DNA of 64,000 nt. Source: Gerris lacustris. Its lineage: Eukaryota; Arthropoda; Insecta; Hemiptera; Gerridae. Each line of letters opens with the position of its first letter. Within the stretch, counting starts at the first letter, position 1. Where the stretch lies: assembly GCA_951217055.1 (NCBI GenBank), contig OX578283.1, forward strand, positions 62,005,832 through 62,069,831. The letters are read 5' to 3'. The position numbers and the translations under genes are program-made. This document shows, in pieces, positions 49,375-61,024 of the stretch. Under the pieces are notes generated by a model that worked only from the letters and a program-made list of their open reading frames with translations, did not search any database and had not been told where the DNA came from.

Positions 49375-50378
49375 TTTTTGTTTCTATTATTACATACTTA
49401 CTTTTGATTTGATTTAAAATCTGACTCCAAAAGTGTCCATCACAGTATTAATTGATATTATTAAAGAACTTATTATATAAAAGAATATATATTAAAGAAC
49501 TACTATTCCAATGTAGTTATATTATTAAATATTTAATGGAATTTTGATTTAAGGTTTGCTGAAAGTTTCAGTTGTCAAAAGAATCAAATTATTACCTAAA
49601 AAATTAACGAAATCAGTTTTGGTACCTCCTAATCATTATGAAGGCCTACATTGACTTAAAATGATCAAAGTACTGAGACAATGATACTTACCAAATGTAT
49701 AACAGACCCACCAAATCAATAATATACTTTATTACGTTTTAGACAAAAACAAACTTGCTTCTGGAATAAGAGCGTTGACGGAGGTCACCTTATTGACTAT
49801 AAAGAAACTATCTCTCCACACAATATTTTACGTAGAGAGAAAGTTAATTTATATTCAAAACTGATGTTTTAAAAATATATTTTTCCAATTTTTTTATATG
49901 TTAGTCTGAGGTATTTTTTTTATATGTTAGTCTAATTAGATCTATTGACATGGTATCACAAAGTAAGTTCCCATTAGCTTCCCCTCAAATTTGCCCACTG
50001 CAAAAATAATATCCAATCCATAGTAGGGTAATCATTTTTTCCTTTGACTACTGAATGACTAAAATAATGATAATTCTATTATCTCTTAATATTACTTTTT
50101 AATTTTTAACTAGCAAAAACATTTTTTATTTTTTTTTTATTTCTTATGCATTTTTTAACATTCTTAAGATCATCATCTCCCACCGACAAATATTTAATTT
50201 TTATACCTTTTATTTATTTTTTATTCTTATAAATAAATATGCTTTTTAGTTAATTTTAAACTTAAAAATGTATTATTTTTGACCTTTTTGTTTTATGACA
50301 ATAACTTATTTAATAAAAATTATTACATACTCTGTAATATAGTATTTTTTTTATTCAGAACACCTATTACTTTCAGAC
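49375..50378. other. AT-rich DNA, trace of the variable-end family
   Basis: No gene. Near 49970-50005, TTCCCATTAGCTTCCCCTCA (inverted) resembles the left core of the variable-end family, probably a broken copy. Confidence 0.45.
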
Positions 50379-50610
50379 TATACTCGTGCCATTATACTTT
50401 GTTATTCTGACAGGGCGTGAAAATCTAAAAAAAAAGGGAGGGGAGCCAATGAGAGCTCGAGATTTTGGAGGGTAGTAGGTTGGGTCAAATAGGCAAACAA
50501 AAATATCACTGCATAACCTTAAGATAACCTCCTAGTGGTTTTATTTTTTCCCTCACATAGGTTGGCCAATCTGAGCTGTTAGATTTACAAAGTATAATGG
50601 CACGAGTATA
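50379..50610. mobile_element. Variable-end family, copy B
   Basis: Core TGACAGGGCGTGAAAAT, GGGGAGCCAATGAGAGCTCG ... TAGTGGTTTTATTTTTTCCC ... GGTTGGCCAATCTGAG. Private outer inverted repeat TATACTCGTGCCATTATACT, 24 bp perfect. GAC on both flanks may be a 3-bp target duplication. Confidence 0.85.
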
Positions 50611-50688
50611 GACCAGGTATCTCCAACCTTTTTAGTTGAAGGGCAAAACAGATAATCAAAATGTATGGATGTGCTGTTAGAGGCTGTT

Positions 50689-51083
50689 TTTTTTTTCCGG
50701 GGGGCTTTTACACCCGAAGACTCAGGCCACTTATGTGGGCCCATTGAACAAACCCGGGTTAGGGACCGAAATCTTCACATTTTTGTGAAGATGTGGTCGG
50801 TAACCATGACTCCCCTCCTGGTTATATTACTACCAGGAGTGTCATCGTCATGGTTTCCAGGCCGAAACCTGGTGTCGCCACTCTTTCGAGGAGCTTCCCA
50901 TTTATTTAAACAATGCTGGGTTGACATTGAGCGGGGGGCCCGGTCCAGGAATCGAACCCAGAGCTGTGGTCAGTAGCGTTCACCCATCCATCTACTGACC
51001 ATGCTCGAGGCTGCTTAACTTGCGTAATCACACGGCAAGCGCGCTAGCCTCTGAGCCACCCAGCCCCCCCCCCCCCCCCCCCC
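50689..51083 (-). mobile_element. tRNA-derived SINE, family 2, full length
   Basis: Reverse-strand counterpart of 19681-20070, with the same A and B boxes and body and a T-rich (tail) start on the plus strand. A run of 20 C (51064-51083) stands at its head, where the other copy has a short G run. Confidence 0.85.
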
Positions 51084-51284
51084 GTAGTTAGAGGCTGTAG
51101 AAATAGCTTTGGAAGAAGAAAAGCTAGAAATATTTTTTTTTTATTTCACTATATTTCTCCTGTGAGCGTATCAAAAAGATTTTTAATACTGCTAAGTTTC
51201 ATGTTTTTATATCTTTTGATTTAAAAGTTATTGGACCATACAGATTGATAGACACAGGACACTATAAGGGTTTCTACATATTAT

Positions 51285-51855
51285 TGCTTCCGACCTTACC
51301 AAAAGTAACGGAAGCTTTGTGATCGTTCTGAAGAACGAACAATTTTTAGTTCTCCGATTAAAAAATTCCAAGACAGACATCCATTTCAGACATCAGGGAT
51401 CATTTTTGGTTCCGTGTCTGTCTGTCGTTCAATTTTTGCAAACCGACATATCTTAAAACACATCCAATTTTAATGAAATTTGGGTGGTAGGACATGAGTA
51501 GCCCATTGTTGGTCCCATATATGTTTCAACCTTCTGTGCTAATTTGTTTCTCTTCCACAAGCACACAAACATCATTAATTTACACCTATAGCTTCAAAAG
51601 TACTTATCTGATTTGTATGAAACTTTTATAGTTTATCGAAAGTAACAAGTAACCTGCAGATAGCCCCGGATTACTTTGAACCGCCTGCACTCTTTAACTT
51701 TTGCTTAATTGATACTTTAACTCAAGTAAGAAATCAAAACAGTGTTGACAGATCAAAAAAAACGGGGGAAACAATTAAACAAATTAGGCCAATAATGGCT
51801 GGTAAAAGCATAAAATCAATAAAGTACGAGATAGGATGCGAGGAAGCTATTTCCA
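51285..51855 (+). repeat. Dispersed repeat R2, uninterrupted copy
   Basis: About 570 bp, similar throughout to the two halves of the copy at 47505-48370. Provides the empty piggyBac target. Confidence 0.8.
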
Positions 51856-52306
51856 GTTCATTTACGTTAAAATTACTTTTCTCCGTTCTTGTAGGACATC
51901 TTCATTAGTCTTTTATGCTTGTTTCTATATGCTTCATTACTAATGTTCCACGACACTTATAAATAAAATTCTAAATCATAACAGTGAGGAGGTAAGAGTG
52001 GAGGGGGGGGGGGGGTCCTGAGTGGGGAGTGTGGTAGAGTAACTCCACCATGGACAGGAGAAAATGAGTTTTCTTAACTTATTATTATTTTTTTTTTTTT
52101 TATTTAACTTACATGAGTTATGATAAGATATCTTCAAATTTAATCTTTGTTTAGTGTAAGTATGAGCAGAGGTTTAAATAGCATCAAATAATCTTACAAC
52201 GATGATCTTACGTGATTTAAAGATGGAGAGGAAAAAAGAAGTCAAATAATTAAATTAATAGAAAAGAGTACTTAATTGACCAATTAAAGACTTCTAATGT
52301 GTAGAT

Positions 52307-53077
52307 CATAAGTTCCCAAAGAGGGGGGCGCGCCCCCCAAGGGAGGTGTGAAGATAAGTCAAGGGGGGCGTAGGACCTCGAGATCGAGATAGCTTTGCCG
52401 TCCGATGTGATTATATAAAAATCCAAATATCAAACCAATTGGAGAACCTCACTGACGAATTCAACAGTTACTTTCCTAACACATGTGATGACGATGACAA
52501 CATTTACAAATTAACAATGGATCCTTTCAGTGTCAACATAGATTCCCTGCTCTTCAAGAACAAGCTTTTGAAATAAAAAAAGGTTCTGCTGCCGTTTTGA
52601 TAAAATGGACAAATCATCGTTTTGAGTTAAGTATTACAAAGTGTAGCCCAGTTTATCACAGCAAGCCTTTCGATTTTATTTACCTTTTTCAATCACTTAT
52701 TTGTGCAAAAAAAAAGATTTTTCAGCACTTGTTGCAATAAAAACAAATTAGCGTGGCAAACTTGATGTTGCTGTGCTTGATTTTCGTTGTGCACTTTCTA
52801 ATACTCATCCAAGAATGGGGAATCTTGTAAAAAAAAAATGCAGGCTCATCCATCTCATAAGATCCCATAAGATCATCTGTAATAAGATTAACTTGTAATG
52901 TTATAAAAAAATAGTAATACAAATAAATGAATGCGGTTAGGTTATTCAATGTAATAATGGTTTATTTAATTTTTTTTATTATCTCAAAAAATTGTGTAAG
53001 GGGGGGGGGGGGGGGGGCGTGGGAAGATTTATTCTTGACTGTGGGGGGCTTGGTAAAAAAAACTTTGGGAACCCCTA
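52307..53077 (+). mobile_element. hAT element with transposase remains
   Basis: 771 bp between 8-bp direct duplications GTGTAGAT (52299-52306, 53078-53085). Ends share GTTCCCAAAG (inverted). The broken plus-strand frames read NLTDEFNSYFP, DPFSVNIDSLLFKNKL and, further on, FSALVAIKTN, GKLDVAVLDFRCALSNTHP. This is the C-terminal dimerisation region of Charlie/Zbed-type hAT transposases. Stops and shifts make it inactive. Confidence 0.88.
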
Positions 53078-53137
53078 GTGTAGATGAACCTTGGTATATA
53101 TTCTATATAACATGAGGAATTTAAGCGTGTGTTAGAA

Positions 53138-53294
53138 GTTGTGACTTTTGACAGGGCGGGAAAATTCAAAAAATTGAAGTGGGTAGCCAATGACAGGTCA
53201 GGACTTTAAATTCCTCCCACCCCTTCCACAGGCCTAGTGGCTTTATTTTTTCCGATCAGACAGATTGGCCAATCTGAGAGTCAAAACTCGTAAC
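53138..53294. mobile_element. Variable-end family, copy D
   Basis: Core TGACAGGGCGGGAAAATTC, GTAGCCAATGACAGG ... CTAGTGGCTTTATTTTTTCC ... ATTGGCCAATCTGAGAGTCA. Outer inverted repeat GTTGTGACTTTTGACA / GTTACGAGTTTTGACT, weaker than in other copies. Confidence 0.7.
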
Positions 53295-53299
53295 GCCCA

Positions 53300-55621
53300 T
53301 ACTATAAGGTGTATAAGAAAAGCACACACAGGAAATACTTTCATAAGTAATCTGATTTATTAGTACAAGAATAAATAGTTTGGTTTTCTTTATATAAAAA
53401 AGCTTTGTTTACTTAAATATATAATTTCCATATATTTTCATTTTTACAAAAACATCCTTGCCTCAGAAGTTAAAAAGAAATATTTACACAATAACAGTCT
53501 CATTTCCAAAACATTTAGTGGAACCACACAAAACAACAAACAACGTTTTAAAAAATATACCTATATCTCTGAATAAATTGAAACAGAGATTGCTCATTTT
53601 ATTTATTTTTTTTGTACGAAATAAAATTAAGGCAATATTTTTAATACTGTTAAATGGATAATATACAATTATTATGTGCTAAAAGAAGACATTTTTATAT
53701 TAAATGGGTAAAATCTTTGTAGAATTATAAAATTCCTAAATATAATTAGTTTAACCATGCAAAAAAGCATAAGGTGGGTAATAATAGGTATTAAGCTTTG
53801 TAAAATATGACCTCCAACATTAAAGCTGGGTTTACAGGATCCAATTATACTCAGTCCAAATAGTAGAACTTTGATCCACTATAAAATAGATTTAGTGAAT
53901 GTTTTTCCCTCTAGAACTTTCCAGATAAATTGTACTTATTTAGTTTTAAAGCAGTGGTGATATATAACCTTCTTATAAACAAAACCTGACACAACCTCAC
54001 ATCTGTCATTATTTTAGTTCTCATAATTTGTCGGGTGGGCGCTATTTTTGTTTTCATTAATGTCTACTTTAATCAAAAAAAGTTAGGGACTGTCCAACTC
54101 AACTTGGATACCATGTTTACACAATCCAAGTCGAGTCAAAGCTGACTTGGTCCAAGTATACTTTGACTGTGTAAGCCCAGCTTAATATTTTTTTTTTTTT
54201 TTTTTTTAAAAGGGCTTATAAAGTACATGCTTCGTTAACAATTATACAAAAAAAAAATTGTATAAGATTAAAAAATATATTGTTCAGGTAAGTAGTGATG
54301 TTGATTTTTAGTTTATGCAACTTAAAAATTAAATTTGGTCATCATTAAAAAATTGAGCTTCAAGAAGACTTCCAACTAGTAAAAGAATAATATGGAACAA
54401 AAATTTGAAGAAATTTAATCGAATTGTGGATTTTCTTGACCAATATTGTTTACATTACTATTATTTATGATTTAAGGATAGACAACTTTCAGAATTTTAA
54501 GGGAAAAGTAACATAATAATTTTATGATCCGCCCTTCATATGACTAGTATCTTAAACAAATGCCTCAATAACCCGAAAATAATTATTCATAACCGCTCAG
54601 TTAAATATAGACAATTCCACCGTGATTTTTTTTTTTTCATCAACTTACCCTTTCATTCAAGGTCTTGACAGGAAAGCCTAGGTTTTTATAATTAAAACAT
54701 TTACTGACCATTAAATAATCTTCCCTATAGTTATAATCTTAATCATTTAAATGGAGAATAATAAGAGTATATACACCTAGATAATAAACTAACCACCGTA
54801 GAGCAATATTAAATTGTAGGTCTCACAAAGCTGTTTATCAGTAATACAATTGAGATATTTATTTATTTTTTTCATAAAAATTGTTGCTCTGGCAAATCAG
54901 TATTTTTTGATTAATGCCACCTTTTCATAAATAAAGAAGACAACCTTAAAGGAATATTACTGGGTTCGTAACAAATCTCTTATAATCAGGTATATGAAGA
55001 TTAATAATGGTTTTTCCTTGAAATAATAACAGAGATAACATTAGTGATAACTAAAAACCCAAAATATTAACAAGAACAAGGTCACATTTTAACAAATCCA
55101 CATTTCCGTTAATTGAGTATAAAAAAAAATCAATAAAAAAAAAAAAAAAAATGGACGCTTACAGTATTTAACATGTATTAATAATTATCACAATTAAGAA
55201 TATATTTCACAAAGGCACAATTAGTATTTAAAATATATCAAATTAAAAAAAAAAATATATATCACATTATTTCTAGTCTTGTCTTATATCATCGGTTTCA
55301 AATTTTATATTCTAATACTCTTCTACATTAAAAAAAAGATATAAAGCATTTATATAGACTAGAAATAAAGTAATTTCATATTTAATCATATAAAGAAAGA
55401 TAAAACAAATGGCTATGTGTGGATCCTTATTTAACAAATTAAACATAAAACAGTATTTACCCTTTAACAGTTTTATATTTTTTTAATTCTAAAACAAAAA
55501 AAAAAAGTTACAACAGAATGTTAATCGTAAATACTGAGGAGAAACAACATTTAAAATCAACTGTTAAATTAAATTAAAAAAAAATAAATTATGAACAAAA
55601 GGGAAGGTTTTATTTAAAAAC
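53300..55621 (-). other. Probable BANF1 3' UTR and downstream DNA
   Basis: AT-rich, with few recognisable mobile-element ends. It lies directly after the BANF1 stop on the minus strand, so part may be its 3' UTR, but the polyadenylation site cannot be fixed by eye. Confidence 0.35.
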
Positions 55622-55768
55622 TTAAAGAAATTCTCCGCACCAATCTAATAGACATTGGAAACAATCGCTGGACTGCTTGGCGTTTGCTTGACAGATATCT
55701 TTCATCCAGTCTTGAAATAATTCTTTGTTCATTTTCAGCACCAGAAACTGTCCAAGGACGACATAAGC
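55622..55768 (-). CDS. BANF1: BANF1 exon 2
   Basis: Acceptor TTTTTTTAG|GCT, then [14 protein letters not shown] through to TAA at 55622. 48 codons plus stop, near-identical in layout to animal BAF. Confidence 0.96.
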   Translation of the reverse strand, partial: AYVVLGQFLVLKMNKELFQDWMKDICQANAKQSSDCFQCLLDWCGEFL

Positions 55769-58700
55769 CTAAAAAAAGAGGATATAAGATATACTTAAGT
55801 ATTTTTACTGTTGAAAAAGCTTTGCAGTCACATCATCAGAAAAGCTTTGACATTGACTTAATAGGTGTTGATTCCACCTTAAGGGGAGCTCATATCACTT
55901 CCTCAAAATATAGAGAACTGGATAAAGGTTGAAATGAACCTTGGAACAGTCTATATCCCAAGAGGTTGAAGATTTTCACCAAATACCCCCATGAACTTAG
56001 CATTTGAAGAGACCATGTATTGCACAACACTTAATGTGTATTCTTCTTCTACCCTAAACATGTATTTTACCCTAAGTTCTTTTACACATAAGACTTTTCC
56101 AGCAATCTTATGCACATTAATATTTCAAGTAAGCAACATGTGAGCTCCTGTGGACATTGTACAGAAAGAAAAACATTCTAGATTCTCAAATTTAGACGAA
56201 CGGTTGGGCATAAAAATTTATCAAAAAACCAGTCACAACCAAAAGATGGGACAAAATAGCAGATTGAATAAATCCTTATCTTATTAAACATGAAAAATTT
56301 GGTCAGAGACAACTCAGACAAACTTTCTCATACATAAGTTCATAATTACTTAGCCCAGATTTTTTTTTTAGTCCTTTAGTTTTCGTAGGTACATTAAATT
56401 ATTATTGAACATTTCATTAAAAATGTGTCATAAAAATAACTTCTCCTTGACGGGGAATCAAACCCGGCCTCTCTCCATCTGTTTAAAGCAATTTTCTCAG
56501 GAACTAGATTCTTTCTAACTAAATCCATATTTAATTTAAATGGATTCCATTTTAGAATTTATTAATCAAAATCGTCAGAACCGTTTTTGAGAATTTTTGG
56601 GGTATGGAGTTGTTGGGGGTATGCCAAATTTTGTCAAAATCAGCCCAGTAGTTTAGGCTCCAGCCGTCTGCACAGAAAGACATTTTTTTTGACTCAGGGG
56701 ACCTCAAAACGTGTAAATCCATCAAAATCGAATTTCCGTGCTATCACAATACTTTCCCTTTATATGAGAAAGTAAAAAGAAGAACATCAAAACTTCAAAT
56801 TCTTACTTTCTCTATATATGATAAAAGTAAAAATAATAGGCCAGACAATTTATACATCCAACCTTGCAAAAGGTCACATAGTTCTAATTTGTTTTATATA
56901 TGATGTCAGGACGTAAGTCAATAGTAAGAAACCTAGTTTGCAGCTTTGAAAAACATGTGCGAACAGAGCTGTGTTAAAAAAGTCCGATATTTATGGACTT
57001 TTTTCGGCCTTAGCTTAATATCTCTGTTTTTATGCATCATAGAGTAAAAGTACTTATTACCAACATTGCAGAGGATAAAATATGCTACAACTTGTGTATT
57101 TATAATTTTTTTCTACGTTATTACTTTTAAAAAAAAAAAAACATTTAAATACAATTAAATAGATTTGACGATCTTCAACAATTCTTAGCAGTGTCGCTGT
57201 TGGTTTTACTAAAAAAATATTTGAAAAAAATGTTAGTTTCAAAAAATAGATAAATGTAGAATCTTTTTATAACCTATAAGTTCAACTTTAAATTTTAAGC
57301 TCACGTTTGAGCAAGGGTTGCACATGAAAGCTTTTACAGAAAACTCCCCCCAACCAACATAGTCTGCAAAAGAAGCAGACGTATTAAACAAAAGACTGCA
57401 ATTTTTTGACAATTTTCAACAGAGCTCTGCTCGCAAAGGTAAGGCCCAAACGATCCTCTGACAATACCAAGTACTGGTTTGTATGACATGCGCAGTTATG
57501 TCAATCATCACACATGTCAACAGGAAGGTTCCCTAGCTGATAGGTTTCCTTGAATATTTTTAACACGGTGCTAATTATAGTCGCATAAAACCTATCCTAA
57601 ACGATCCGCGGGATGATACAAAGGACAGTACAAATAGGAGAGTTGGAACAAACCTAATGCTTGAATTGTAGATTTGATCTTACCTTACACCTATGCCTTG
57701 TAAATGGCTTATACAGGGTGACTGGAGATATATGTGAAAAAATGAAGTAGGTGGTTCTACGCCTCAAGGGCTACAAAAACACTATATAACCCATGGGTCA
57801 ATTCTTAACCGTTCTCCCACAAAATCAAATTTCATGATTTTTTTAAGATTACATACCTTTGCTCATAAAAATGCTTATTGCACCAAAAGTATAAAAGCTA
57901 AAATAAAATGTTTGGCACCGTTGTAGAGCTGACAAGATTTCCTATAAGAAAAATGTAATTTTAATTTTCATGCCTTCAAATTATATGACAAAAATTTTAT
58001 AGAAATTTTATTTTTAAGAATAAAAAATATATTTTTTTGAGGTCCCATATCTTGGTTAAGAATCGAGCTCAAACTTTTCGGACTTTAGGAAAAACTTCCT
58101 TATTGACTAACGTTTCGATCAATATTATTATTATTACCCATTCATAAGGCGGAATTTTTAGTAAACCTCGTTGAAAGTGAAAAAGAAACATGTTTATTGT
58201 TGCTATTGTTGACACAAAGATGAGTATACTAAACCAACCTTGCTTATTTTTAATTATTTACTCACCTAAGTCAAGAATTGCAGCAATAAACACGTTTCTT
58301 TTTTACTTTCAGCGAAGTTTAATAAAAATTCCGCCCAATGAATGGGTAATAATATTAATATCGATCGAAACGTTTGTAAATAAGGAAGTTTTTCCTGAAG
58401 TCCGAAAAGTTTAAGCTCAGTTCTTTAACAAGTTATAGAACCGCAAAGCAATTGATTTTATAATTTTTTTCTTAAATATAAAATTTGTATACATTGTTTG
58501 TCATGTAATTTGAGGGCATGGAAATTAAAATTACACTTTCATTATTGGAAAATTTGTCAGCTTTACAATGATACCAAACATTTTGTTCTAGCTTTTATAC
58601 TATTGGAGCAATAAGTTTTTTTTATAAGAAAAGGTATGCGATCTTAAAAAAATCATAAAATTTGACCTTGCGGGAAAACGGTTAAGATTTGATTGACCCA

Positions 58701-59142
58701 TGGTTGATTTAGCGTTTTTTGTGGTCCATAAGACGTAGAACAACCTACTTCATTTTTTCACATACAACGCCAGTCACCTTGTATAACAGCTTGAATCCTT
58801 GCATTTATTTTGTTAGGAATGAACTTAAGTTATTTGCTTTACTTCCTGTAAAAGCAGGTGTATCTTACTATGATCTATACATATTTATACATTTACATAA
58901 ATAAGGAAAACTTAGACGCTAGAATCTGTCAGGTGCTCCTAAAATAGCTGAAAATGATTACACAATTAATATAATACGAAATGTCAATTTATTAATATAA
59001 AAATCAAATTATATACCTTATCAAAGCCTTGACTTTCGAGCCGTTTGCCTAAAACTTCTCCGACACCAGCCAACTCAGTCACTGATTTATCTCCCATCGG
59101 CTCCGCAACAAAATTCTTATGCTTCTGTGATGTCGTCGACAT
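55622..59142 (-). CDS. BANF1: BANF1/BAF, barrier-to-autointegration factor, two exons
   Basis: BAF is a small dimeric protein that binds double-stranded DNA and LEM-domain and lamin proteins, organises chromatin at the nuclear envelope and shields cytosolic DNA. Exons 59142-59017 and 55768-55622 join in phase 0 (DK|AYVVLGQ) to give 90 residues plus TAA; human BAF has 89. Visible features are the N-terminal [10 protein letters not shown], which holds the VRK kinase sites (one residue longer than human), the helix-hairpin-helix [12 protein letters not shown] and the C-terminal [20 protein letters not shown]. The 3.25-kb intron holds a 1.07-kb foldback element. Confidence 0.97.
56290..56773 (+). 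repeat. Dispersed repeat R1, copy in BANF1 intron
   Basis: TCAGAGACAACTCAGACAAA, B-box-like GGGGAATCAAACCCGGCCTC, GACTCAGGGGACCTCAAAA and TATATGAGAAAGTAAAA, in the same order as at 29961-30570. Confidence 0.7.
57714..58781. mobile_element. Mariner-like foldback MITE (1,068 bp)
   Basis: TA-flanked, ends CAGGGTGACTGG and (inverted) CAAGGTGACTGG. The two halves are complementary almost to the centre near 58240, giving a hairpin with arms of roughly 500 bp. Lies in the BANF1 intron. No transposase. Confidence 0.85.
59017..59142 (-). CDS. BANF1: BANF1 exon 1
   Basis: ATG at 59142, 42 codons ending QGFDK|GTATAT. It contains [10 protein letters not shown] and the first DNA-binding helix-hairpin-helix. 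Confidence 0.96.
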
Positions 59143-60817
59143 TTTGACCTAAACATAAACCACTTAAATTAAACATTAAGGTATTCAACTTTTTTAAAAT
59201 CGAATTTCTCATTAATAAAAATGTAGAACTTCCACCTTAAAATTTAAATGTGTGGTCTATTGTAAATTCATTAATAACGAAAAATTCCCAAAATGTTTCA
59301 AATTCTAAATTGAATATGTTTCAATTTTCACTGTTGCATTTCCTTTATGCTATAGCAGAACTTAACTGAATTATTTGAATTTATGAAGCCATTAATCCTA
59401 AACTTAGCTTTTCATTTATTATGCAATTGAATAAAAAATAAAATAAATAAATTATCACAAAAATTTAATTTGATTACTTTGTTAAGCACTATAATAGTTG
59501 TAGAGAAGTTAATATGAATTATAATATAAAATGCGATATAATACTATCATCTAATAAAAAAAATAATCAAGAAGTACAATTTCGTGTAATTTAACATTGT
59601 AAGCTAGAAAAAGTGAATCTAATTAATGTGTAACTTTCTAATAAAATAAGAAAATTGATCTATTTAAGTCCCTTTCTGATTAACTTGTATGGCACTTAAA
59701 ATAAAAATACTTAGTTCTAACAATACACTTAAGTGCAAACGTTAAAACGTTCACGTTGTAGGAATGAAATTGTTATTTAGTGGATTTTTTTTAAAAAAAA
59801 AATGAATTGTCAAACTTAATTGATAATTAAAGGCATTAAAATTTACTTTTATTAAATATTTTTATAGATGTGGTTAGTATTATTATAATTAGTAGTTCTG
59901 TGTTTAGTTTTATTTAAAATTAAATCCACAAAATTTCACTAAGCAAACTATAGTTGGGTTTTTCCCACAATATCTCTGAGTAAATTGGAGAGGAAAGTAA
60001 ACAAAATGGAACTGGCCAATAGAAAATTTCCAGTGTTGTCGCTTTGATTTATTTTATTTTTTATATTTTATTACACACAAAAGTAAGCAATAAAAGATTT
60101 GGCAACAAAGCAACCCTGCAGAGACACCAAAAAAAACTCTACTATAGTTGGATACTTTCACAAAAATATGTATGATGTATGACCAAAATAATTCAAAACG
60201 TAAAGAAAACATCAGTTAACTGATGAAGATCAATAAAAATGATCAAACTGATCGGTATTAATCTTGTTTTTGTTATCAGAGCATTAAGAGAAAAAATTCA
60301 CTCACAGAGGTATTCTTAAGATAAAATACTTCACACTTCACTATAGACTGTATGTGTAATTCACTATTTATAGAAACTATATTCTAATTTTAATTAAGTG
60401 GTGACTTTAATCAAATCCACAGAACAATAGAACACATAATTAACTTATCTTACTCTTAATATCTTTTTAAAACTAATTATTATTACATAGAACTTAGATA
60501 AAACTTAATAAAAATATAAGTTATTAAAACCTTTCAATTGTTTATGTTTATCATTAACTACATATTTTTAAATGAACTTTAATCAATTTAATCAGGTTTG
60601 TAAACAAGATTAAAAAATAAATAAAAAAACTAATACATGAGATGTGATTTTAAATTTACTGTTTTGTAAAAATATAAAAAATGTACCTTCTTTTTTTATA
60701 TTTTAATGTACAATAAAAATAGTATGTTATATTAGTACTTAAAATTCGTGTTTGATTTAATAGGTAAATCATTTCTTGTTACTTTTTTTTAAAAAATTCA
60801 AGTTTACTATACTATTC
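59143..60817. other. Upstream region of BANF1, no other gene seen
   Basis: AT-rich. The BANF1 promoter must lie here. No transposon ends or coding frames were recognised. Confidence 0.45.
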
Positions 60818-61024
60818 TTAGAATTAGTGTTGTCTTTTGGCAGCACTGGAAAGTCAAAAAGATGTGGAGCCAATGAGAGCACTGGATTTTGAATTCGAGA
60901 AGATAAAGTCAACTAGGCAAATAAAAATGTCACTGGTTCCGCCCCTACCACAGGCCTAGTGACTTCATTTTTTCCCCTCACATAAATTGGCTAACCTGAG
61001 TGTCATATGTCAATACTAATTGTA
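60818..61024. mobile_element. Variable-end family, copy E
   Basis: Core GTGGAGCCAATGAGAGCACT ... AAAAATGTCACTGG ... CTAGTGACTTCATTTTTTCC ... TTGGCTAACCTGAGTGTCA. Private inverted repeat GAATTAGTGTTGTCTTTTGG versus CAATTAGTATTGACATATGA. Confidence 0.75.

Noticed and set aside
50665..50976. 103-codon open frame
   Set aside because: It is the translation of a SINE, and a matching frame exists in the other copy at 19730-19963.
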